From an uncultured Bacilli bacterium (GTDB taxonomy: Bacteria > Bacillota_I > Bacilli_A > RF39 > UBA660), in contig CALVLG010000009.1 of the NCBI GenBank assembly GCA_944336815.1, positions 1 to 17,404 on the forward strand: a DNA stretch of 17,404 nucleotides, read 5' to 3'. Numbering within the stretch: the stretch's first letter is position 1; every line of letters starts with the position of its first letter. The translations under genes were made by a program, and so were the position numbers. The notes beneath the pieces were generated by a model. The model had not been told where the DNA came from. It did not search any database and saw nothing but the letters and a program-made list of their open reading frames with translations. This document shows positions 1 through 5,454 of this stretch, one piece after another.

Positions 1-485
1 CCTTCTTGCAAAAAAATTTTATCTTCAAGTGATACTTTTTCTGGTATAGGAATTGTTTCATATAAACTTCTTTCCTCTTCTAATGTATCATCTAAACTAA
101 CAAATTTTTGATGGACATCTAATGCTTCTTTAATTTCAAATGGTGTCATTTGTAAAAAAGAACCCAATTCTTCATAATTTGGAACTCGATTTTCTTTTAA
201 ACTTAACATGTTCTTGGCAAGTTCGACTTTTTTAGCTAATCTTACAAGGTCTTTACTTATTTTTATTTTACGGTCTTTCATTACAAAATCGTACATTTCG
301 CCAAAAATATAATCGTAAGCATAAGTGGAAAATTTAGTATTGCCGTTTTGCCTAAATTTTTTGTAGGCTTTTAAAACTCCAATCGCGCCCGCTTGGAGTA
401 AATCTTCAAAAGATGATTGATAAAAGTTTAAAGCAATGTGTTTTATTAAAGGAAGATGCTCTTTGATGAGCTGTTCACTTGTCAT
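1..485 (-). CDS. sigF: SigF/SigB/SigG-family RNA polymerase sigma factor (N-terminal part; C-terminus outside window)
   Basis: Reads from ATG at 485 (SD AAAGGA, good spacing) through 161 residues to the window edge with no stop. Region 2 is clear: EDLLQAGAIGVLKAYKKF at about residues 28-45 and KFSTYAYDYIFGEMYDFV at about 50-67, then KIKISKDL, which matches the KVSRSL segment of B. subtilis SigF by memory. Region 3 follows (NRVPNYEELGSFL, about 104-116). Region 4 lies outside the window. The gene begins 12 bases after the SpoIIAA-like gene and is surely co-transcribed with it; dacF lies two genes upstream. This order suggests forespore sigma-F, but no spoIIAB lies between. The N-terminus is short compared with SigF. 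SigB or SigG paralogy cannot be excluded without region 4. Confidence 0.8.
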   Translation of the reverse strand, partial: MTSEQLIKEHLPLIKHIALNFYQSSFEDLLQAGAIGVLKAYKKFRQNGNTKFSTYAYDYIFGEMYDFVMKDRKIKISKDLVRLAKKVELAKNMLSLKENRVPNYEELGSFLQMTPFEIKEALDVHQKFVSLDDTLEEERSLYETIPIPEKVSLEDKIFLQE

Positions 486-497
486 AGTATCCTTTCT

Positions 498-794
498 TTA
501 AAGGATGCGCATCCGATAACCAATTAATTCTTTTTTGAGACTATCTTTTACATCATAAAGAAGAAAAGTTCCGCCATGTTTTTTTAAAGTCACTTTCGTT
601 TTTAATAAAGCGTATTTCCCTTCAAAGTCGATTTTTTTTAGTTTTTTACAATCACATATAAGATGCTTTGTTTTCTTTTTTTGCATATAGGGAATTAAGT
701 AATGTTCTAGTTGATAGCTTTCTTTTTTCGTTAATTTTCCTTCTAGTTTAGCATAAAGATGGTCTTCTTTTTCTTTCATTTGTAAAATTAGCAT
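498..794 (-). CDS. SpoIIAA-like STAS-domain protein with an altered phosphorylation site
   Basis: 98 residues; ATG at 794 with SD AAGGTGA 8 bases upstream. The pattern fits a STAS anti-anti-sigma fold over the whole length: YAKLEGKLT (14-22), HLICDCKKLKKID (44-56), HGGTFLLYDV (73-82). The segment that in SpoIIAA is D-S-S-G, with phospho-accepting Ser58, reads D56-F57-E58-G59 here, so a Glu stands at the phospho-serine position and no Ser or Thr is near. In the classical pathway SpoIIAA binds SpoIIAB unless Ser58 is phosphorylated; this protein cannot follow that cycle. The gene directly precedes the sigma-factor gene, consistent with spoIIA ancestry. Orthology is inferred from fold pattern, length and position; overall identity to SpoIIAA is low. 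Confidence 0.7.
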   Translation of the reverse strand: MLILQMKEKEDHLYAKLEGKLTKKESYQLEHYLIPYMQKKKTKHLICDCKKLKKIDFEGKYALLKTKVTLKKHGGTFLLYDVKDSLKKELIGYRMRIL

Positions 795-817
795 ATTATT
801 TTCACCTTGCCTATTTT

Positions 818-846
818 ACTATAGTGAAAATTTGGCTTTTTTTAAA
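818..846 (-). promoter_or_regulatory. Candidate promoter of the spoIIAA-like/sigma operon
   Basis: On the minus strand a TTTAAA hexamer (841-846) is separated by 17 bases from TATAGT (818-823), a plausible but weak sigma-A promoter. It lies about 25 bases upstream of the ATG at 794. No sigma-H-like AGGA/GAAT pair was seen, although B. subtilis spoIIA uses sigma-H. Confidence 0.45.
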
Positions 847-850
847 CACT

Positions 851-857
851 TTCGACA
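851..857. promoter_or_regulatory. Spo0A box (exact TTCGACA)
   Basis: TTCGACA on the plus strand (TGTCGAA on the minus strand) matches the 0A-box consensus exactly. It sits four bases upstream of the candidate -35 of the spoIIAA-like operon, a position suited to activation. In B. subtilis the spoIIA operon is activated by phosphorylated Spo0A. Only one other exact copy was seen in the window, upstream of sirA. By chance about two copies would be expected in a sequence of this size and composition, so position carries the argument. Confidence 0.55.
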
Positions 858-866
858 AAATTGGGC

Positions 867-895
867 AAAAAAAATGCTTCTTTTTTAGAAACATT
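867..895 (-). terminator. Rho-independent terminator after the LCP gene
   Basis: Directly after the LCP stop codon the minus strand has ATGTTTCT, a short A-rich loop, AGAAGCAT (one G-U pair) and a run of T. It separates the LCP gene from the spoIIAA-like operon. Confidence 0.7.
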
Positions 896-2341
896 TTATT
901 CAGTTAGTTCGTTAATTTTTTGAACAGAGGTTAAAACACTCTCTTCGTCTGGAATCATAACAGCCGAGTAAAGATTAGGAATTGAAGCGGTTTTTCGTTG
1001 GGCATCGCTGCCTTCTAAAACTTGCATTTCAATTGTCCAAGAAGGCATCTGTTCTAATTGCATTTTAGCAAAAGCGGTAATTGAATCAATATCAATGTTG
1101 GTCGTAAAATTACCTTCCATACTGCCTAAAAGAGAAGCATATTTTGTGAGAATAGTTGTCGTCGTTAATTTATCAACAACAGCTTTTACTACTTGTTGTT
1201 GGTGTCTTGCTCTAGCAACATCCCCTTCTCTTAGGCCGTATCTTTCTCTTACATAGGCAAGAGCTTGTTTGCCATCTAAATGATTTATGCCTTTTTGAAA
1301 TTCATAATATATGTGTTCATCTTCTTCATAATCAGCGGTGAAAGCAAAAGGACTATCGACATCTATACCACCTAGGGCATCTACAATTTGAATAAGTGAA
1401 GTAAAATTGAATTTAATATAATATTGAATATCAACTTCAAGTAAGTTTTCGATCGTTTCAATACTTGTATTAACACCTTTTAAGCCAGCATGAGTTAATT
1501 TATCATTTAACTCTGAAGTGTCACCAGCGATTTTTACATAATAATCACGTGGAATGGAAGTAAGTAAGATTTGATGCGTGATTGGATTAACGGTAATAAT
1601 CATATTAACATCACTTCTAGCAACGGTATTTATTTCTTTGTATGTATCGGAGCCAGTTATATAAACACTGAAAGGTTCTTGGGTGATTTTGACATCATTT
1701 TTGGGGGCTTCTTTTTGAATTTCGATCCTAATTGTTTCTAATACTTCATGGTTTTCTCTAAATTCCCGACTCATTTCGTTATATAATTCAACTTCTCCTT
1801 GTTCAAGTAAAATAACTGAAACTTCATCGGCTAAAAATTCGGTAATAAGATTACCTACACCTTCTTTTGAAAGGGCTTTTTGAATTCCTTTTTTAGCTAA
1901 ATCTTGGGATGCTTTTTGAGCTCCTTCACGGTTAGTTACATAATATATTGTTTCATTAGCTAAATCATTTAGGGAATGAAAGGCACTATTTTTATGCACA
2001 ACGACTTGGTAATATTCTGTTTCAATATTTAAAAAACTAAATTGTTGTAAGAAAGATAATGTGGCATTTTGATATGTGATGCCAATAGAGAAAATAGCCA
2101 AAATAATAAGGGCTAGGGCTGAGCCAACCATCCGGCAATTACTGCTTTTTTTGGATAATAACAAATATAGGCCGACATCAATTGCGCCTAAAACGCAAAA
2201 AATTAATATTAAATAAAGCCAAGGCAGAAGTTGAAGGCGCAAGAAAAGAACGAAAACCCATAAACTCATAAAAATAACAAGTAAGGCAATCGCTTTAAAA
2301 ATAATCTTTTTCTTAAGTTTTAATTTCTTCTTTTTTGGCAC
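896..2341 (-). CDS. LytR-CpsA-Psr (LCP) family glycopolymer transferase, three-TM CpsA-like form
   Basis: 481 residues from a GTG start (SD AGGTGA, 7 bases upstream). A Lys-rich N-terminus is followed by three membrane segments (about 14-34, 40-62, 70-89), an extracellular accessory domain (about 105-215), then the LCP domain (about 225-400). Characteristic LCP residues are visible: D244 in RSDVNMI, R265 in SIPRDYY, K281 in NDKL, R365/R367 in YVRER, D374 and R377 in GDVARAR. LCP proteins transfer undecaprenyl-linked glycopolymers such as teichoic acid or capsule onto peptidoglycan outside the cell. The three-TM plus accessory-domain layout and length resemble streptococcal CpsA/Cps2A more than one-TM TagU. 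It has its own promoter and terminator, so is likely a single transcription unit. The attached polymer cannot be told. Confidence 0.9.
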   Translation of the reverse strand: MPKKKKLKLKKKIIFKAIALLVIFMSLWVFVLFLRLQLLPWLYLILIFCVLGAIDVGLYLLLSKKSSNCRMVGSALALIILAIFSIGITYQNATLSFLQQFSFLNIETEYYQVVVHKNSAFHSLNDLANETIYYVTNREGAQKASQDLAKKGIQKALSKEGVGNLITEFLADEVSVILLEQGEVELYNEMSREFRENHEVLETIRIEIQKEAPKNDVKITQEPFSVYITGSDTYKEINTVARSDVNMIITVNPITHQILLTSIPRDYYVKIAGDTSELNDKLTHAGLKGVNTSIETIENLLEVDIQYYIKFNFTSLIQIVDALGGIDVDSPFAFTADYEEDEHIYYEFQKGINHLDGKQALAYVRERYGLREGDVARARHQQQVVKAVVDKLTTTTILTKYASLLGSMEGNFTTNIDIDSITAFAKMQLEQMPSWTIEMQVLEGSDAQRKTASIPNLYSAVMIPDEESVLTSVQKINELTE

Positions 2342-2360
2342 AAGTATTCACCTACTCTAA

Positions 2361-2388
2361 ATTATAGAAGAAAAAAGTAGAAAAACAA
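2361..2388 (-). promoter_or_regulatory. Promoter of the LCP gene
   Basis: TTGTTT (2383-2388), a 16-base spacer, and a perfect TATAAT (2361-2366) on the minus strand, about 20 bases upstream of the GTG start. It overlaps the dacF terminator. Confidence 0.6.
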
Positions 2389-2403
2389 AGGTTTTCCACT
2401 TTT
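2371..2403 (-). terminator. Terminator after dacF
   Basis: Minus strand arms AAAAGTGGAAAA and TTTTCTACTTTT pair over 12 positions with one G-U pair around a seven-base loop, followed by T-rich sequence. It lies 10 bases after the dacF stop. Confidence 0.6.
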
Positions 2404-2412
2404 AGTTGACAC

Positions 2413-3576
2413 TTATTTTATAAGAATTTGCCCGGAGGTAAGATGTTTAAAGTTTTTAAGAAATTGTTCCCACCAACTAGATTTAGGATAATCTTTATTC
2501 ACCGTTACATCTAAAGTATCGACAACTACCCCATTTTCATCAATAACTTTAGCTTTACCTACTATATCACCGACTTTTAATGGAGCAACTAATTTTTCTA
2601 CTTCAACAACAAAAGAATAATTAGGAATTTTAGCCGTTTGTTTGATAAGTTGGTGATAGTCCTTAGTAAGGGTAATCTGGGCTTCTTCTTCAGGACTATT
2701 TTCGATTCTTTTTTTACCCAAAATATCTTTGGCAGTTAATATTGTATGGTTTTGGTAAGTATTAAAGCCATAATTTAACAAACTGGTCGTGTCACTTGTT
2801 CTTTCTTCGCTAGTATTAGCTCCCATTACAACGGAAATAAGACGCATATTCTCTTTTTTAGCGGTAGCTGTAAGGCAATAGCCAGCTGTCGTAGTAAAAC
2901 CAGTTTTTAAACCATCGACACCATCATAAAAACGAACAAGTTTATTGGTATTTACTAACCAGATACTAGAGCCATCCTTTTTTTGGAGGTAATCTTCATA
3001 AATGCTAGTATAAGTTAATATTTTGGGGTGCTTTAATAATTCTTGGGCAATTAAAGCCATATCATAAGCTGTACTATAATGATTTTCGGCATCTAAGCCA
3101 TGAGGATTTACAAAATGCGTATTTTTAGCCCCTAATTCGGCTGCTCGCTTGTTCATTAAGTTGACAAACTCAGCCGTTGTGCCAGAAGTTTTCTCAGCCA
3201 TCGCTATCACTGCATCATTACCAGAAGCAATGGCTATTCCTTTTAGTAATTCTTCTACTTTGTATGTTTCGCCGGCTTGAACATATACTTGGCTTCCACC
3301 CATACTAGCGGCATTTTCACTAATTAAAACTTCATCATCCCATTTTAAATTGCCATAATCTATAGCCTCCATAATAAGTAACATACTCATAATTTTAGTC
3401 ATTGATGCAGGCGCAAGCCGTTCATTTTCGTTTTTCTTATAAAGGATTGTACCGCTATCGCTATCAATTAAAACTGCACTTTTACTATGACTTACTAAAT
3501 CAGTCGTTTTTTCCTCGGCCCAAACTGGAACACTTAAAAAGAAAAAGAAAAAAAGAAAACAAAATAATTTTTTCAT
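2413..3576 (-). CDS. dacF: D-alanyl-D-alanine carboxypeptidase, peptidase S11 (DacF/DacA type)
   Basis: 387 residues; ATG at 3576 with SD AGAGGTG. A signal peptide with a long Phe/Leu core ends near VWA-EE (residue 20). The three penicillin-binding motifs are present in order: S58-M-T-K61, S118-G-N120 and K224-T-G226. A C-terminal beta domain of PBP5 type follows (about 280-365). The enzyme trims the terminal D-Ala from peptidoglycan pentapeptides outside the membrane. The symbol rests on position: in B. subtilis dacF heads the spoIIAA-spoIIAB-sigF operon, and here the S11 enzyme lies upstream of a spoIIAA-like/sigma pair on the same strand, although an LCP gene and two terminators now separate them. 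A housekeeping DacA role is equally possible. The C-terminus shows no convincing amphipathic anchor. Confidence 0.9.
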   Translation of the reverse strand: MKKLFCFLFFFFFLSVPVWAEEKTTDLVSHSKSAVLIDSDSGTILYKKNENERLAPASMTKIMSMLLIMEAIDYGNLKWDDEVLISENAASMGGSQVYVQAGETYKVEELLKGIAIASGNDAVIAMAEKTSGTTAEFVNLMNKRAAELGAKNTHFVNPHGLDAENHYSTAYDMALIAQELLKHPKILTYTSIYEDYLQKKDGSSIWLVNTNKLVRFYDGVDGLKTGFTTTAGYCLTATAKKENMRLISVVMGANTSEERTSDTTSLLNYGFNTYQNHTILTAKDILGKKRIENSPEEEAQITLTKDYHQLIKQTAKIPNYSFVVEVEKLVAPLKVGDIVGKAKVIDENGVVVDTLDVTVNKDYPKSSWWEQFLKNFKHLTSGQILIK

Positions 3577-3618
3577 TGTACACCTCTAGTAAAATCGTAT
3601 GTAAAGTAGATATAAATA

Positions 3619-3624
3619 TGTCAA
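3619..3624 (-). promoter_or_regulatory. Candidate -35 element for dacF
   Basis: A perfect TTGACA on the minus strand lies about 45 bases upstream of the dacF ATG. The best -10 is TACGAT at 3594-3599 (19-base spacer), so the assignment is weak. It overlaps the divergent promoter of the VanY-type gene. Confidence 0.35.
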
Positions 3625-3628
3625 CTTA

Positions 3629-3637
3629 TGCTATACT
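3629..3637 (+). promoter_or_regulatory. Extended -10 promoter of the VanY-type gene
   Basis: TGCTATACT on the plus strand is an extended -10 element 22 bases upstream of the ATG at 3659; no good -35 is seen. Confidence 0.5.
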
Positions 3638-3658
3638 ATTTATAGATGGTGATTGGAA

Positions 3659-4675
3659 ATGAAAAAAAGAAAACTAAAAAAGAAATTAATTATATTTTTG
3701 TTTATTTTGTTAATTTTAGGTATTGGCGGGGTAACTATTTATTTTACCAAAGACTTATTTTGGCCGGATAATAAGCCAACTCAAACTGGCACTGAAAAAA
3801 CGGCCGCAGAAATTTTAGAAGAACAAGGAATTAAACTTGTCAATAAAGAAACATTTGTTAAAGAAGCAAACACTTTATTAGATAAAGGTTATAGCAGTGA
3901 AGAAATTAATCAGATTTATGAACACATGAGTGAAAATAATCTAAAGGAAATATTAAAAAGTCCTTATCAAAATTTAGAAAATTATTTTACTATTTCTAAT
4001 TTTGAATTTGCTAAACTTGATCGTTATAATGCCTATCAAGCCCTTCTAAATATTAGTTATCAAGATGCAGTTACAAAAGTAAATTTAAACTTAGATGAAC
4101 CTTTTTATCAAACGGTTAATGAAATTAGTAACCCAAATGAAGTCACTGTTTTAGTAAATAAAAGTCATGCTTTACCAAGTGATTTTATTCCGGATGATTT
4201 AGTAGCTATTCCAAGTTTTCCTAATTATCAAATTAAAGATGATGCAGTTAGTGATTTTGAGGCTTTGCTAGCCGCGGCTAAATTAGAAAATGTTAATTTT
4301 AGTCCATATAGTACTTATCGTTCTTATGATAAACAAAATAAATTATATAATAATTATTTAAAACGCGATCCTGTTGATGTTGTTGATAGTTATTCAGCAA
4401 GACCAGGACACTCAGAACACCAAACCGGACTGGCTTTAGATGTTCGGAGTGCTGGATACTTAGATGATTTATCGGATAGCGATTATGAGTGGATGCTTAA
4501 TAATAGTTATAAATATGGGTTTATTGTTCGTTATCCAAAGGGACATTCTGAAACAACTGGTTATCAAGAAGAGCCATGGCATTTAAGATACATTGGAATT
4601 GAACACGCGACTAAAGTTCATGAGCTTGGTATTACTTATGATGAATATTACGATTTATATTTAACTGAACATTAG
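3659..4675 (+). CDS. Membrane-anchored D-Ala-D-Ala carboxypeptidase, VanY-type (peptidase M15)
   Basis: ATG at 3659 is preferred over an in-frame TTG at 3653 because the SD GGTGA (3648-3652) stands six bases upstream of it. 338 residues: a basic N-terminus, one membrane anchor (about 10-29), a linker and helical region, then the M15B catalytic domain (about 165-325). The zinc site is visible in H251-SEH254-QTGLALD261 and E305-P-W-H308; H254, D261 and H308 are the expected metal ligands and E305 the catalytic base. VanY-type enzymes remove the terminal D-Ala from peptidoglycan precursors outside the membrane. The gene is divergent from dacF, an S11 enzyme of like activity, and monocistronic with a strong terminator. 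No van resistance genes are nearby, so a cell-wall maturation role is more likely than glycopeptide resistance. Confidence 0.88.
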   Translation: MKKRKLKKKLIIFLFILLILGIGGVTIYFTKDLFWPDNKPTQTGTEKTAAEILEEQGIKLVNKETFVKEANTLLDKGYSSEEINQIYEHMSENNLKEILKSPYQNLENYFTISNFEFAKLDRYNAYQALLNISYQDAVTKVNLNLDEPFYQTVNEISNPNEVTVLVNKSHALPSDFIPDDLVAIPSFPNYQIKDDAVSDFEALLAAAKLENVNFSPYSTYRSYDKQNKLYNNYLKRDPVDVVDSYSARPGHSEHQTGLALDVRSAGYLDDLSDSDYEWMLNNSYKYGFIVRYPKGHSETTGYQEEPWHLRYIGIEHATKVHELGITYDEYYDLYLTEH

Positions 4676-4718
4676 AAAAAACGAGTAAAAATTTTAAATT
4701 TTTACTGCGTTTTTTTTA
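4676..4718. terminator. Bidirectional terminator between vanY-type gene and bacteriocin operon
   Basis: The hairpin has arms AGTAAAAAT and ATTTTTACT flanked by AAAACG/CGTTTT, with T runs on both strands. It closes the plus-strand VanY-type gene and the convergent minus-strand peptide operon, whose last stop codon (4716-4718) lies inside it. Confidence 0.8.
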
Positions 4719-4871
4719 ACAAAAATTTTTATTTATTAGTCGTGAAATAGAAGAGCCAATTGTTTGACCTAATTCAAAAATGAATTTAAAACCACCGACA
4801 ACAGCATTAAATAAAGCTGCGGTAAGCGCGCCTCCTTTCACTTCTAACATTTCTTGTTTACTTAAAAGCAT
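4716..4871 (-). CDS. Double-glycine-leader peptide B (putative class II bacteriocin)
   Basis: 51 residues; ATG at 4871 with SD AAAGGAGG six bases upstream. The 14-residue leader MLLSKQEMLEVKGG has the hydrophobic spacing and GG ending recognised by C39-peptidase exporters. The predicted mature peptide is 37 residues beginning ALTAALFNAVVGG and ending INKNFC. It contains a GxxxG motif (GQTIG), is cationic at its C-terminal end and has a single Cys as last residue. It is the last gene of the exporter operon, 18 bases after peptide A. Pairing with peptide A and the GxxxG motifs suggest a two-peptide (class IIb) bacteriocin. I do not recognise the mature sequence, and a signalling role is possible. 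No immunity gene follows before the terminator. Confidence 0.8.
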   Translation of the reverse strand: MLLSKQEMLEVKGGALTAALFNAVVGGFKFIFELGQTIGSSISRLINKNFC

Positions 4872-4889
4872 AAATTACCTCCTTTCTAT

Positions 4890-5030
4890 TTAAGCATTAC
4901 AAGATTTGGGCCGAATAAAGCCGTCAACTATTCCAATTATAAAGGTCACGACCCCAGCAACGATCCCAGTTATGGTTAGCCAGCCGCCACCATTTACATT
5001 AAGTAGTTCATCTTTCGTTAGAATAATCAT
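4890..5030 (-). CDS. Double-glycine-leader peptide A (putative class II bacteriocin)
   Basis: 46 residues if started at ATG 5030. The leader ends LTKDELLNVNGG, a classic double-glycine leader; the mature peptide would be 31 residues beginning GWLTITGIVAGVV and ending GFIRPKSCNA. It is strongly hydrophobic with two GxxxG motifs (GIVAG, GIVDG) and one Cys near the C-terminus. The SD AAAGGAGGTG abuts the ATG, leaving only two bases after GGAGG, which is too close; the next codon, ATT (5025-5027), has normal spacing and would give a 14-residue leader exactly as in peptide B. The start is therefore uncertain. The gene overlaps the end of the accessory-protein gene. Its likely partner is peptide B; the exporter upstream in the operon should cleave both after GG. 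Confidence 0.8.
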   Translation of the reverse strand: MIILTKDELLNVNGGGWLTITGIVAGVVTFIIGIVDGFIRPKSCNA

Positions 5031-5454
5031 CACCTCCTTTCAAGGCCTTCCAAAGAAGAGTCCAGATAGATTCTTTCTTGTCAATTATTTTAAAAGCAAC
5101 AGTTTGATACGGGTACCAATTTTGTTTAGGAACTTTTATATCCACTTTTACTAAAGGGACATTTTCAACTAAGGTTACATCATAAATTTTGGCAATATCT
5201 AACTTCATTTCAGTGTTGTTTATAAGAATAGTTTGGTTAGTTTGAAGTCTTTTTTCAATTTCTAAAGGAAAGTAAGTGGTTAAAAAACAAGTGGTTGAAT
5301 TACAATGATATATTCCCTCGCCTTCAAGGCTAGACGAAAATTTAAGAAAGGAATAAACAACACATAAGGTTATTAAAAAAAGAAAACAAAAGATTAAATA
5401 CCAAGTAAGCCGTGCTTTTTTAGCTTTAATGGAAAAACGATTATAAAATGTCAA
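5008..5454 (-). CDS. Short membrane accessory protein of the bacteriocin exporter
   Basis: 148 residues from a TTG start that overlaps the exporter TGA stop (TTGA), so translation is probably coupled. A basic N-terminus precedes one membrane helix (about 18-37); the rest is extracellular, mostly beta-like, with a close cysteine pair (HCNSTTC, about 50-56). Position between exporter and peptides suggests the role of the HlyD/LcnD-type accessory protein, but it is about a third of the usual length and lacks the coiled-coil hairpin. By memory, other class II loci have longer accessory proteins. It could instead give immunity or be a thiol partner. Its C-terminus (KGGDDYSNER) overlaps the start of peptide A by 23 bases. 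Confidence 0.6.
   Translation of the reverse strand: MTFYNRFSIKAKKARLTWYLIFCFLFLITLCVVYSFLKFSSSLEGEGIYHCNSTTCFLTTYFPLEIEKRLQTNQTILINNTEMKLDIAKIYDVTLVENVPLVKVDIKVPKQNWYPYQTVAFKIIDKKESIWTLLWKALKGGDDYSNER

Noticed and set aside
818..825. ACTATAGT palindrome upstream of the spoIIAA-like gene as an operator
   Set aside because: It coincides with the TATAGT -10 element, and flanking symmetry breaks after one mismatch and three A/T pairs, so it is explained by promoter composition.
3402..3662. 86-codon plus-strand ORF
   Set aside because: It is antisense to the dacF start and promoter, lacks an SD and has low-complexity Lys/Tyr composition.
4906..5154. 82-codon plus-strand ORF
   Set aside because: It is the complement of peptide A and the accessory gene; the minus-strand frames have SDs, GG leaders and operon context.
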